Part shown: positions 32,939 through 40,675 of the stretch, piece by piece
Layout of the letters: each line of letters opens with the position of its first letter
Position numbering within the stretch: the stretch's first letter is position 1
Assembly: GCA_002391075.1 (NCBI GenBank)
Contig: DGRN01000009.1
Coordinates: forward strand, 31,461-92,688
Origin: Candidatus Saccharibacteria bacterium UBA4387
GTDB lineage: Bacteria; Patescibacteriota; Saccharimonadia; Saccharimonadales; Saccharimonadaceae
Length of the DNA stretch: 61,228 nucleotides
Direction of reading: 5' to 3'
Notes under the pieces: model-generated
Told to the model about the DNA's origin: nothing
What the model saw: the letters and a program-made list of their open reading frames with translations, nothing else
The model's database searches: none
Position numbers and translations under genes: made by a program

Positions 32939-33769
32939 ATGGAAAAGAAGGTGACGCCGAAAAAGAAATTGACTACCTTTATTTTTGTCGCTTCGGTCTG
33001 TTTTGGTCTATTCTTGATTGTCGCGCCGCTAGTTCTGGGATATATTAACCAAAAGCGCGCAGACGAGGCAATCGCTTCTTATAACGATACCGCCTCGCAA
33101 TCTGACGATGCTTTTGCAGAAGAGTTTGCTCAGGCCGAGAAATATAATCTTGCAATTGCGGGGAGTATTCGGGATGAAGGGCAAAAAGAACGCTATAGCA
33201 AAATCCTTGATGTCGAGAAAGGCATCATGGGATATATCGAGATTCCTCGTATCGGTATCCGTAATCCGATTTATCATGGTATAGAGGAAGAGGTGCTCCA
33301 GAAAGGAATAGGGCACCTCCCATCTACAAGCTTTCCGATAGGCGGCGTTGGTAATCATGCGGCGCTTTCCGGGCATCGTGGTCTTCCATCGAGCAAGCTC
33401 TTTACGGATTTGGATAGGGTCCGTAAGGACGACATCATTGTGATAAGAATTATGGATAGAACGCTGGCCTATAAGGTTTACGATATCGAGATTGTTGAAC
33501 CGGATTACGCCGACGGACTAAAAATTGATCCCAATCGAGACCTACTGACCCTTATAACCTGTACTCCGTATGCAGTAAATACACATCGGTTGCTAGTTCA
33601 TGCCGAGCGCACGGAATACGAAGATGAGATGTCGAACATAAAAACCGAGCGAACAATCTCGGAATCTGATTGCATTCTCTTGATTGCGCTCGGTGTTGTT
33701 GCCCTTATCTTGGGCGTAGATATTGTTGTTATTTTGAAACGTCGCCGCCGCGAACGATCAAGAGTTTAG
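32939..33769 (+). CDS. srtC: Class C (pilus) sortase
   Basis: 276 aa from ATG 32939. N-terminal membrane helix (TFIFVASVCFGLFLIVAPLVLGY), sortase core YIEIPRIGIRNPIYHG, catalytic His in ALSGHRGLPSSKLF (about 145), catalytic Cys in TLITCTPYAVNTHRLLVHAER (about 206) with Arg eight residues on, and a second C-terminal helix (LIALGVVALILGVDIVVIL), all class C features. The N-terminal lid (DPF/W) is not evident. It should link the LPFTG pilin and attach LPYTG/NVNTYD proteins. Its stop overlaps convergent metK. Confidence 0.93.
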   Translation: MEKKVTPKKKLTTFIFVASVCFGLFLIVAPLVLGYINQKRADEAIASYNDTASQSDDAFAEEFAQAEKYNLAIAGSIRDEGQKERYSKILDVEKGIMGYIEIPRIGIRNPIYHGIEEEVLQKGIGHLPSTSFPIGGVGNHAALSGHRGLPSSKLFTDLDRVRKDDIIVIRIMDRTLAYKVYDIEIVEPDYADGLKIDPNRDLLTLITCTPYAVNTHRLLVHAERTEYEDEMSNIKTERTISESDCILLIALGVVALILGVDIVVILKRRRRERSRV

Positions 33770-34791
33770 TCTTTATCCCAGTCGAAGCCTTCGCCGAAAT
33801 GACCATATTCGGCGGTCTTGGCATAAATCGGGCGGAGCAGGTCTAGCTTTTGGATTATTCCGCGCGGACTCAAATCGTAGTCTTCTGGTGGTATTGTGAC
33901 CGGTTTGCCATCCACGATAGCCGTGCGCTCAAGCGCTTGGCTAAAGCCGATGGCATAGGCTAGGCGAACAAACACTTCATAAGCTTTGTATTTGCGCAAG
34001 TAATCTACTGCGATTTTTCTTGCAATATAGGCCGCCGATCGGTCGACTTTGCTCGGGTCTTTGCCAGAGAATGCTCCGCCGCCAATTGGGATGCTTGGCC
34101 CATAGTTATCTACGGCGAGTTTTCGCCCAGTTAAGCCGGCATCGGCATCGAATCCGCCAATCGTCCAGTCGCCACAAGGATTAAGATGGTATTCGATATC
34201 TTCGGACTGAAAGAATTCGCTCGCTAATCTTTTGAGTTCTGCCTGGCTGGCATTTTGAAAGCTCGCCACAACCTTAACTACTTTATCTCCGTCCAAGGTG
34301 ACCTGGGTTTTACCGTCAAAAGGGAACTTGCTGTAGATAAATTGGTTGAATCTGCGCGCTAAAACAACTTCTTTTGGTAATAGTTCAGGCGTCTCGTCAT
34401 TAGCGTAGCCAATCATGATGCCTTGGTCGCCGGCGCCGCCAGTATCGACACCTCGTGCAATTTCTGGACTCTGTTCCTTGATATTAATAATAATCTTTAT
34501 CTTATTTCCGATAATACTGCGGATTATTTCCTCGATTTCAGCCTTGCTGATTTTTGTGGTCGAAGAAATTTCACCAGTGGCAAAGAATTGGCCATGGCCA
34601 CCAGCGCAATCTACTGCTACGCGAGCATGAGGGTCACGAGCAAGATAAGCATCAAGGATTGAATCGGAAACACGATCGCAGAGCTTATCCGGATGTTTCG
34701 GCGAGACGGATTCTGCCGTGCGCAAAAAGCTGACATTTGGATTAGTGGCTAGTAGTGTTTTGAGCGCAACGCGCTTTGAAGATTTTGGCAT
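33766..34791 (-). CDS. metK: S-adenosylmethionine synthetase
   Basis: 341 aa, shorter than the usual 380-400. ESVSPKHPDKLCDRVSDSILDA near residue 27, GAGDQGIMIGYA near 115 (ATP-binding), GGFDADAGLTGRKLAVDNYG, and GGGAFSGKDPSKVDRSAAYIARKIA. Makes SAM from methionine and ATP. No Met biosynthesis genes are nearby, so methionine is presumably imported. Controlled by the SAM riboswitch in its leader. Convergent with srtC. Confidence 0.96.
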   Translation of the reverse strand: MPKSSKRVALKTLLATNPNVSFLRTAESVSPKHPDKLCDRVSDSILDAYLARDPHARVAVDCAGGHGQFFATGEISSTTKISKAEIEEIIRSIIGNKIKIIINIKEQSPEIARGVDTGGAGDQGIMIGYANDETPELLPKEVVLARRFNQFIYSKFPFDGKTQVTLDGDKVVKVVASFQNASQAELKRLASEFFQSEDIEYHLNPCGDWTIGGFDADAGLTGRKLAVDNYGPSIPIGGGAFSGKDPSKVDRSAAYIARKIAVDYLRKYKAYEVFVRLAYAIGFSQALERTAIVDGKPVTIPPEDYDLSPRGIIQKLDLLRPIYAKTAEYGHFGEGFDWDKD

Positions 34792-34882
34792 ATCTTTCCT
34801 TTCTTGGCTGGAATTACCACCTTGCTCGAAGAGTAGGTTGGTAGCAGGTCAAAAGGCCAGTCCCTCGCTGCTTCTTGATATT
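34790..34882 (-). promoter_or_regulatory. SAM riboswitch (SAM-I superfamily) of metK
   Basis: Minus strand from 34881: ATATCAAGAAGC, GAGGGACTGGCC, GACC, GC-ACCAACC-like stretch, loop, then GGTGGTAATTCC, i.e. the conserved order of the S-box core. P1 can form between 34877-34881 and 34790-34794, which includes the first two bases of the metK AUG; the purine-rich AGGAAA SD is next to it. This suggests translational repression by SAM. No poly-T terminator follows. Confidence 0.88.
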
Positions 34883-34899
34883 AGTTAATGTACTATTTT

Positions 34900-34928
34900 A
34901 TTTAAGCACAAAAGATTTGCCCTAGCAA
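34900..34928 (-). promoter_or_regulatory. metK promoter
   Basis: Minus strand TTGCTA (34923-34928), 17 nt, TTAAAT (34900-34905), with extended TGC. Start near 34893 gives a 100-nt leader that just holds the riboswitch. Confidence 0.65.
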
Positions 34929-34947
34929 GAAAAAGGTCAGTCCCGTG

Positions 34948-34976
34948 TTGATTGCGCTCGGCATCATGTTTATAAT
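34948..34976 (+). promoter_or_regulatory. Promoter of DUF6882-like gene
   Basis: TTGATT, 17 nt, TATAAT (34971-34976). Confidence 0.65.
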
Positions 34977-35004
34977 TATTACTACAAGATAAAAGAAAGA
35001 CGGA

Positions 35005-35691
35005 ATGCAAAACAAAAATTTACTACTGGGCGATTTTGAAATGAATAGGGGAGATTTACTACAGGTTTTCTCGGCTAGTCTCGGTCGCGCCTTATTAATT
35101 CAGCGCACCTGTGCGGAGATAATTGCGAATCAGGACTGGGAACTACAATTCAGCGCTGGCGAAATTCGCTTCGGCGCCAAAAAATACCCGCTACAGTTTA
35201 TCGGCTCGGAATCAAATCAGAGTAGCACTTGGATGTGGGGCTGGAATAACGTTAATAATTTCCCGGATAGTGTCATTAGGCTGGCGCAAGCAGCGCGCGA
35301 TTTTGGCGAGCGCCATCATCTAGCAGAGTTGAAAAATCCGCAGTTACGGATTAATGATATTAATAATGGTCTTATTCTTAGCGTAATCGCCTGTAACTTG
35401 AGTGAGCAGAACTGCTGCTATTTTCGCGTTCCGCACGAACATGGCAATGCTTGGGTAGCTTTTTCGGAAATTCCGGAACCGCAGACTCTGGGTGCGGCGC
35501 AGATTATGTCTGTCATCTTAGATTCGATTCGGAAGTACGACCTCGACCATCGTCTGTTTTTACAAGCTTTCCTGACGCAAAACGGGACGAGTTTCGAGAA
35601 CGGCGCCACGCGCATTACGGCACAGCTCGACCAGAAAATTGTGGCTGATTTCGACGATAAAGGCCGCATTATTTCCATGAATTTGCAATAA
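35005..35691 (+). CDS. DUF6882-like protein
   Basis: 228 aa, soluble. IQRTCAEIIANQDWELQFSAGEIRFGAKKYPLQFIGSESNQSSTWMWGWNN matches the pattern I associate with DUF6882 (W..D...G...FG ... LGTES...TWLW.W). ARDFGERHHL and a second half with YFRVPHEHGNAWVAF follow. Function unknown in all organisms. Another in-frame ATG lies 12 codons in. Confidence 0.7.
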   Translation: MQNKNLLLGDFEMNRGDLLQVFSASLGRALLIQRTCAEIIANQDWELQFSAGEIRFGAKKYPLQFIGSESNQSSTWMWGWNNVNNFPDSVIRLAQAARDFGERHHLAELKNPQLRINDINNGLILSVIACNLSEQNCCYFRVPHEHGNAWVAFSEIPEPQTLGAAQIMSVILDSIRKYDLDHRLFLQAFLTQNGTSFENGATRITAQLDQKIVADFDDKGRIISMNLQ

Positions 35692-35711
35692 TTTTGGTAT
35701 AATGCAAGTAT

Positions 35712-36431
35712 ATGGAAACAGATTTTGATATTTCGCAAGTAAAAATTCCGCAGCATGTGGCCGTCATCGTTGATGGCAATGGTCGCTGGGCGAAAGAGCG
35801 TGGCCTGACGCGCATGCGCGGGCACGATGCTGGTTTCGAAAATCTCAAGGCTCTGGCCAAGCACATGTTGAAGCGCGGCATCAAAATCGCCAGTTTTTAC
35901 GTCTTTTCGACGGAGAATTTCAAGCGCAGCGCGGAAGAAGTCAGCCATTTGATGGATATTTTCGTGACTCTCTACAAGAAAAACCTTCGCTTTTTCAACG
36001 AAAATAATATCAAAGTCGTCTTTTCGGGGCGCGACGAGCCGCTCCCGCCAAAAGTCATGCAGGCTCGCGACGAGCTAGTTGCAGAAACGGCGCAAAACAC
36101 GGGCGGCATTGTCAATTTTTGCCTAAACTATGGCGGCCGCGCGGAAATTGTTGACGCCGTAAAAAAGATTGCTGCATCTGGCGCAGACGTCGCGAATCTC
36201 ACCGAAGAGCAATTCGGCAAATATCTTTATCAGGATTTGCCTGACGTCGATTTCATGATTCGTACTAGCGGTGAACAGCGCCTCAGTAACTTCTTACTCT
36301 GGCAAAATTCTTATGCGGAATTCTATTTTCCAGAAACCAAATTCCCGGATTTTCATGAGGCGGACTTTGACCGCGCGCTACTAGAATATACTCGCCGTGA
36401 TCGCCGCTTCGGCATGATTAAAAACGCCTAA
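35712..36431 (+). CDS. uppS: Undecaprenyl diphosphate synthase (cis-isoprenyl transferase)
   Basis: 239 aa. HVAVIVDGNGRWAKERGLTRMRGHDAG (catalytic Asp, FPP-binding Arg and His), VFSTENFKRS, NYGGRAEIVDAV, and RTSGEQRLSNFLLWQNSYAEFYF. Makes the C55 carrier for peptidoglycan and glycan export. TATAAT (35698-35703) lies 8 nt before the ATG, so the mRNA has almost no leader. Confidence 0.95.
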   Translation: METDFDISQVKIPQHVAVIVDGNGRWAKERGLTRMRGHDAGFENLKALAKHMLKRGIKIASFYVFSTENFKRSAEEVSHLMDIFVTLYKKNLRFFNENNIKVVFSGRDEPLPPKVMQARDELVAETAQNTGGIVNFCLNYGGRAEIVDAVKKIAASGADVANLTEEQFGKYLYQDLPDVDFMIRTSGEQRLSNFLLWQNSYAEFYFPETKFPDFHEADFDRALLEYTRRDRRFGMIKNA

Positions 36432-36433
36432 CA

Positions 36434-36462
36434 AAAAGACCCGTTCGCGCGGGTCCTTTTGA
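36434..36462 (+). terminator. Terminator after uppS
   Basis: GACCCG-TTCG-CGCGGGTCCTTTT, flanked upstream by AAAAA so it may also serve the convergent gene. Confidence 0.75.
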
Positions 36463-36475
36463 TATCTTGCGGACT

Positions 36476-38206
36476 TTATCTAGGATAAACTTTTTTGAGG
36501 TTTAGGTCGTAAAAGTCAAAGCTAGAAGCGCCGTTAGCTTTTATGGCGATGAATCCCCAACCGCTACGACGGTCGTCTTTGATATCGTTTAAGTCGCGAA
36601 ACTCGGCGCTAGTTTTGCCAATCGGACTATAGACATAAATGCTCTTGTTTTTATCGTCGAGCATGAGAATTAAATTAGTATCAGCGACGATTCCGTCGGA
36701 CAGCGAATCACTAGGAATCTTGGCTGGCGAAGTATAGAGCACATCGCCTGAATCCAAGTCCAAAACATACGCAAAGTCATCTTTCTTGCCGACTGCGACG
36801 TGGATATTATGCTCATCGAAATAACTCCGCGCCTCATACTCCGGGAAGATAATTTCGTCGTATTCGGCCGCTATTATATCTTCGTCTTTGTTATTGCGAA
36901 AACCAATCTTCCCATTAGATGAATATGAATAACCGTTGGATACCTGCTTTCTAACGTAGCTGTCAAACGAAGAGCCGTCTACAACTTCGTGAGTACCATA
37001 GCTCATAAAATAGCTCTGCTCGTAGTCTTTGTAATAGTCGCGGCTGTATGGCATGGGCACCTTAACGGAGGCATCCTCAAAGATCTGGTCACTGCTGATA
37101 TAGACTCCGCGTGACCCGAAATCGCTATTTTGCATAGTGAACAAATTCTCGCCAGTAGAACGGACGAAAGTATTATCGCTAGAGAAGTCCATAATCATTT
37201 TGCCGGTCGCACAGTTAAATATCGCGCCATACCTAACACCATCGCGATATTCTATCGCACAATAAGTGTCACCGTTCGCACGGTCTTTATTCTTTATCTT
37301 TGCCGCTCGTAGCTCCATATCGGATCCACCGTGAGGGAAGCTTGCGGTTATGTTTCCGTCTTCGTCATACACCACGCCTAAATCCTCAGCGTTGTTTATT
37401 GCGAGGAAATAGAGCTTATTGTAGCCGAACTCGATATCGTCCCCGCGGTTTGATTGGTCGTAATCATATCCAAAAATCAGCTCCACATCCTCTGGCGTAA
37501 TAGGACCGAGATTCTCATTATACAAGGTTCCACAAGCGAACCAGCGATTTCGCTCTGGGATAGCCTGTGCTTCAGAGATATAAGAGCAGGCTTTGGTCAT
37601 TTTGCCGTCCATATTCATAAAGGCATAACCGTCTTCGGTTTTGACCTTGGCAACACCTCTTCTAAAGCCGCCCACTGGCCCATAAAACGTGACGTTCTCA
37701 AGTGCGTATTCACCATTGCTATACATTAGCTTCCAGCTACCATCATTTTGCATGACAGATAAGAGATAATTTCCATTTGCATCGTCTCCCTGACCGGCCT
37801 GAGCATCCTGCGCTCCATCTGTTCCTCTGGAACCTTGTTTGCTAAGGAGTTTCGGGACAAAAACTACGCCAAGCACAATTAGTACAATAAGCGCAATTGC
37901 GCAAATAATAATCGGCAGCGGGCTCTTCTTTTTGTTCTGTGCCGGAGGCGTCACTCCTGCTGCAGGCGTTGGAGCTGTGTTGGCCGGCTGAACTGGATTT
38001 GGCGCTGAATCCGGTATTGCCGCTGGAGTAGTTGTTCCTGCTGGCGCGAACGGTTCTGCTGAAGTGGTAGCTGGCGCCTGCGCCGTATCGAGTGCATTGG
38101 GCAGAGGCGCCGACCGCTCTGGTGATGGATTTGGTATTGGTGTCGGTGTTGGTGGCACTGGCGCAGAATTATTCTGCGGTCCCGTAAAAGTATCTTCTGG
38201 TCTCAT
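36476..38206 (-). CDS. Pro-rich membrane protein with WG-like repeats
   Basis: 576 aa from ATG 38206, set by TGCTAAACT 7 nt upstream; longer reading adds 28 unlikely residues. Residues 1-95 are Pro/Ala/Thr-rich and probably cytosolic, then one membrane helix (LPIIICAIALIVLIVLGVVFVP, about 98-119). The extracytoplasmic part has repeated units of the type GxxKLMYSNGEYxLxxVxxYGPVGGFxxGxAKVKTEDGYAFMNMDGK, resembling WG/KWG beta-propeller-like repeats, and many acidic residues. Function unknown. Confidence 0.75.
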   Translation of the reverse strand: MRPEDTFTGPQNNSAPVPPTPTPIPNPSPERSAPLPNALDTAQAPATTSAEPFAPAGTTTPAAIPDSAPNPVQPANTAPTPAAGVTPPAQNKKKSPLPIIICAIALIVLIVLGVVFVPKLLSKQGSRGTDGAQDAQAGQGDDANGNYLLSVMQNDGSWKLMYSNGEYALENVTFYGPVGGFRRGVAKVKTEDGYAFMNMDGKMTKACSYISEAQAIPERNRWFACGTLYNENLGPITPEDVELIFGYDYDQSNRGDDIEFGYNKLYFLAINNAEDLGVVYDEDGNITASFPHGGSDMELRAAKIKNKDRANGDTYCAIEYRDGVRYGAIFNCATGKMIMDFSSDNTFVRSTGENLFTMQNSDFGSRGVYISSDQIFEDASVKVPMPYSRDYYKDYEQSYFMSYGTHEVVDGSSFDSYVRKQVSNGYSYSSNGKIGFRNNKDEDIIAAEYDEIIFPEYEARSYFDEHNIHVAVGKKDDFAYVLDLDSGDVLYTSPAKIPSDSLSDGIVADTNLILMLDDKNKSIYVYSPIGKTSAEFRDLNDIKDDRRSGWGFIAIKANGASSFDFYDLNLKKVYPR

Positions 38207-38299
38207 AATAATAAGTTTAGCACAAGCAAAATGCATTGACTTCTTTGAGCTGACATTATTATTTTCGCACAAAAGGCGCCCCGTAATCATTCTTCAACA

Positions 38300-38326
38300 A
38301 AAGAAAAAAGACCTCAAAGAGGACTT
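38300..38326 (-). terminator. Terminator of tRNA-Cys/tRNA-Leu operon
   Basis: Minus strand GTCCTC-TTT-GAGGTC then TTTTTTCTTTT, a few bases past tRNA-Leu. Confidence 0.7.
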
Positions 38327-38336
38327 AATTTCATCT

Positions 38337-38423
38337 TGGTGCCCGAGATGAGACTCGAACTCATAATCCGGTAAAGGAAGCGGATTTTAAGTCCGCCGCG
38401 TATACCAATTCCGCCACTCGGGC
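38337..38423 (-). tRNA. tRNA-Leu(UAA), CCA encoded
   Basis: Acceptor GCCCGAG/CTCGGGC, D-loop with GG, anticodon arm GCGGA-CTTAAAA-TCCGC giving UAA, long variable arm TTCC-TTTACC-GGATT, T-loop TTCGAGT, discriminator A, genomic CCA. Follows tRNA-Cys by 15 nt on the same strand. Confidence 0.96.
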
Positions 38424-38438
38424 AATCATAATCTTAAA

Positions 38439-38512
38439 TGGAGGTGCGTACCGGAGTTGCACCGGTCTACGAGGTTTTGCAGACCTCTGCGTAACTGCTC
38501 CGCCAACGCACC
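38439..38512 (-). tRNA. tRNA-Cys(GCA), CCA encoded
   Basis: Acceptor GGTGCGT/ACGCACC, anticodon arm GAGGT-CTGCAAA-ACCTC giving GCA, discriminator U, which is the Cys identity base, genomic CCA. The T-loop reads TGCAACT and the D-loop has G-U rather than GG, so elbow contacts are irregular. Confidence 0.93.
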
Positions 38513-38531
38513 GTCAGCTAAGTATGTACTG

Positions 38532-38560
38532 ATTATATATTATCCGCGGCCATCTTGCAA
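38532..38560 (-). promoter_or_regulatory. Promoter of tRNA-Cys/tRNA-Leu operon
   Basis: Minus strand TTGCAA, 17 nt, TATAAT (38532-38537). Confidence 0.8.
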
Positions 38561-38564
38561 AGAA

Positions 38565-38593
38565 AAATCCCCCAGCCTTAGCCGGGGGATTCT
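38565..38593 (-). terminator. Terminator of MFS gene
   Basis: Minus strand AATCCCCC-GGCTAAGGCT-GGGGGATTTTTCTTT. Confidence 0.85.
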
Positions 38594-38599
38594 GCAATG

Positions 38600-39799
38600 T
38601 CAGGAGTTTTCTGCGTTGTGTCTCAGTTTCAGAGCAATCGGAATTGCGAGCGGCACGAAAATCAGCAGCGTTACGCCAATCGAGTAATGTTTCTCGATGT
38701 CGGCCGCGCTATTGATAAAGAACGTCGTCACAATATACAGTAACTGTGAACAAACGCGCGCAATCGACTCGATGGTGGACTGTTCGCTAGCTTTCGCATG
38801 TTCCTTGATCATCGGCATCATGGTAGAGCCGTTCCAGCCTCGTACGAGTCCGAACAGGCCATACAGCCAGATTGTCGCGATATTCAGATTGAAGAACATG
38901 ATGCTTCCTGCGATTGTTAGGATTGCGAAAGGAATGGCGAAAATCTGAAATTCGCTCATGCGAGAAGAGAATTTCTTTGCCAGCTCGGTGCCAGCGAAAG
39001 CCATGATGCTGCTCAGGATCCAGCCGAAAGTCACAATCGAGAGCGGTACGCCAACCAGCAACATCAGAGGCGTAAACACCCAAATGATGCCGTGCGTCAC
39101 TTCGCGCCCAATTGCGAAAGCGGCGATGCGGAGGCGCAGGGCAGGGTTTTTGAAGCAGCGTTTAGTAACTGCGCCCATGTCGCGAAACGGATTCTTATGC
39201 GTCTGGGCCAGCTTCGGGCTATCGTCTCCGATGCAAAAGCTCAGAATCGCGCCGGCGATATACGTAACGGCGGAGAGAGCGATGCAGAGACGGAAACTAA
39301 TGGCACCAATCGGTCCAGCAATCAGGAGTAAAAGAACTTCCCAAATTTCGACCAAACCACGCGCAATGCTAAACGAGCGTTTGAAGAGCTTGCCGGACGA
39401 ATCGTCTTTGTCTGCAAAGTGCTTCAGCAGTGAGCCGTCGACACCCTGAGAGAGCGCGCAGGCCAGCCCGAACAGTGCTTCGCAGATCACGATTCCGCCG
39501 AACGAATTGACTTGCGAATAAATCAACAGCGACGTAGCGCAGAGCAGGTCGCCAACGATGTTCGCCCACTTGCGGCTAAATCGGTCTGCTACCCAACCCA
39601 TCGGGATGTTCAGGATCATGGCGACGGCCGTACAAACCATCTGCGACAGGGCGATCTGCTGCTGGTTCAGGCCGACGGAGTTGAAAAACGGGGTCATGAT
39701 TGCCATGGACATGATGCTGCTGGTGATCGCCATCTCGATAATGATTAAGGCGCGGTTGGTTTTGGCGCTTTTGGCACCGAAGACGTGATTTTTCTGCAT
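38600..39799 (-). CDS. Major facilitator superfamily exporter
   Basis: 399 aa, 12 probable membrane helices. Loop 2-3 has the MFS signature NIPMGWVADRFSRKWANIVGD, and helix 5 region GLACALSQGVDGSLLKHFAD. The fold fits drug:H+ antiporters; substrate unknown. AAGGAGG 7 nt before ATG. Codon use is more G/C-ending than in many neighbours. The 240-nt leader with its leader peptide and alternative hairpins (below) is the kind of control seen on antibiotic-inducible resistance genes, which supports, but does not prove, a drug-export role. Confidence 0.85.
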   Translation of the reverse strand: MQKNHVFGAKSAKTNRALIIIEMAITSSIMSMAIMTPFFNSVGLNQQQIALSQMVCTAVAMILNIPMGWVADRFSRKWANIVGDLLCATSLLIYSQVNSFGGIVICEALFGLACALSQGVDGSLLKHFADKDDSSGKLFKRSFSIARGLVEIWEVLLLLIAGPIGAISFRLCIALSAVTYIAGAILSFCIGDDSPKLAQTHKNPFRDMGAVTKRCFKNPALRLRIAAFAIGREVTHGIIWVFTPLMLLVGVPLSIVTFGWILSSIMAFAGTELAKKFSSRMSEFQIFAIPFAILTIAGSIMFFNLNIATIWLYGLFGLVRGWNGSTMMPMIKEHAKASEQSTIESIARVCSQLLYIVTTFFINSAADIEKHYSIGVTLLIFVPLAIPIALKLRHNAENS

Positions 39800-39841
39800 A
39801 ATTATTCCTCCTTCAATATATTGCAGAATGTTAAAATTGCT

Positions 39842-39966
39842 TAGCCGTTGTTTTATACGGCTAGATCAGTTCCAAAAGTCCTTATCTTTTGTTTAATCTT
39901 AGATGTGTCGCCTTTCTAGATAAGTCCCTTTGAAACTTATCTAGATTTACAAAGTTAGATAGTTTC
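39842..39966 (-). promoter_or_regulatory. Tripartite attenuator in MFS leader
   Basis: Three complementary strands on the minus strand: strand 1 GAAACTATCTA (39956-39966), the end of the leader ORF including part of its stop; strand 2 TAGATAAGTTTC (39932-39943); strand 3 ACTTATCTAGA (39915-39925). Strand 2 can pair with 1 (one bulge) or, via TCTAGATAAGT, perfectly with 3 (11 bp). A further TAGCCGT/ACGGCTA hairpin (39842-39863) lies nearer the gene. A stalled ribosome at the leader-ORF end would switch the pairing. Confidence 0.7.
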
Positions 39967-40050
39967 AACGGTTGAAGCCCACGGCATGAGAAAGAAACCG
40001 TAATTGACGGCTGCTTCTGGACATACAACTGTGAAACACTTATAAATCAT
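39955..40050 (-). CDS. 31-aa leader peptide of MFS transporter
   Basis: ATG 40050 lies exactly 6 nt after TATAAT, like the leaderless genes of this window. It reads MIYKCFTVVCPEAAVNYGFF, then LMPWASTVETI, and stops at 39955. The last codons form strand 1 of the attenuator. Proposed role: ribosome stalling sensor. Not seen in a database by me. Confidence 0.6.
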   Translation of the reverse strand: MIYKCFTVVCPEAAVNYGFFLMPWASTVETI

Positions 40051-40056
40051 ACTTCC

Positions 40057-40085
40057 ATTATAACACACTCTGTAAATAAAGTCAA
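40057..40085 (-). promoter_or_regulatory. Strong promoter of MFS leader
   Basis: Minus strand TTGACT (40080-40085), 17 nt, TATAAT (40057-40062), extended TGT. Confidence 0.85.
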
Positions 40086-40101
40086 GCATTTTGCAATAAA
40101 A

Positions 40102-40130
40102 AGAAGACCCCGGAAAATCCGAGGTCGTAA
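40102..40130 (-). terminator. Terminator of small gene at 40133
   Basis: Minus strand GACCTCGG-ATTTT-CCGGGGTCTTCTTTTT. Confidence 0.8.
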
Positions 40131-40132
40131 AA

Positions 40133-40558
40133 TCAACGATTAGCGGCTGCGTTGCATATTGTGTCTGTGACGGTGCTCATCAGGAGTGAACTGAAAACGT
40201 CGTCGCCGCTCAGGATAGTTAAGGCCCAGATGAACTTGCCATGTTCGTGCATATCGAACACGGCGCCACTGCTGGCGGCATGAAGACCATCGACGGCATC
40301 GCTATCGAGCTTGATATCGTTTCTTATTTTTTTAATGTTTTTCTGGCAAATCTCAAGCAACAGCGCTTTGCTGTATTTGTTTTGTATATGCTCTCCGAAA
40401 TTTACCGTTCTAAAGAACAATTCTTTGCCGTCCGAGTAGCTAGTTACGGCTATGGCGATAGTGCCATCAGTGTTCACTGCACCCAGCTTGCAGAGCCTTT
40501 TAAGCTGCATTATGCTGGCCTCGACGGTTGCGTTGGATAAAATTTTGTCCATTCGCAC
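40133..40558 (-). CDS. Unknown 141-aa protein
   Basis: GTG 40558 chosen because GGAGGTG (40566-40572) is 7 nt upstream; ATG 40552 two codons later is an alternative. No membrane segment. MDKILSNATVEASIMQLKRLCKLGAVNTDGTIAIAVTSYSDGKELFFRT ... DVFSSLLMSTVTDTI. No family recognised. A full TTGCAA-17-TATAAT promoter and its own terminator make it a single-gene unit between the MFS gene and the helicase. Confidence 0.65.
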   Translation of the reverse strand: MRMDKILSNATVEASIMQLKRLCKLGAVNTDGTIAIAVTSYSDGKELFFRTVNFGEHIQNKYSKALLLEICQKNIKKIRNDIKLDSDAVDGLHAASSGAVFDMHEHGKFIWALTILSGDDVFSSLLMSTVTDTICNAAANR

Positions 40559-40594
40559 GTATATCACCTCCAATGTACTAGAAAGGACTTTATT

Positions 40595-40623
40595 ATTATA
40601 GTATATTTTTTGGTATTTTGCAA
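40595..40623 (-). promoter_or_regulatory. Promoter of 141-aa gene
   Basis: Minus strand TTGCAA (40618-40623), 17 nt, TATAAT (40595-40600). Confidence 0.75.
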
Positions 40624-40663
40624 GCGCATGACGCTTATGCTTTTGGTGACGCTTGCGAGGTAT

Positions 40664-40669
40664 CATAAT
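40664..40669 (+). promoter_or_regulatory. -10 box of leaderless helicase transcript
   Basis: CATAAT ends 6 nt before ATG 40676. Confidence 0.55.
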
Positions 40670-40675
40670 TAAGCC

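Noticed and set aside
34805..34880. T-box leader or tRNA-like element before metK
   Set aside because: The conserved blocks are those of the SAM aptamer; no T-box sequence or antiterminator found.
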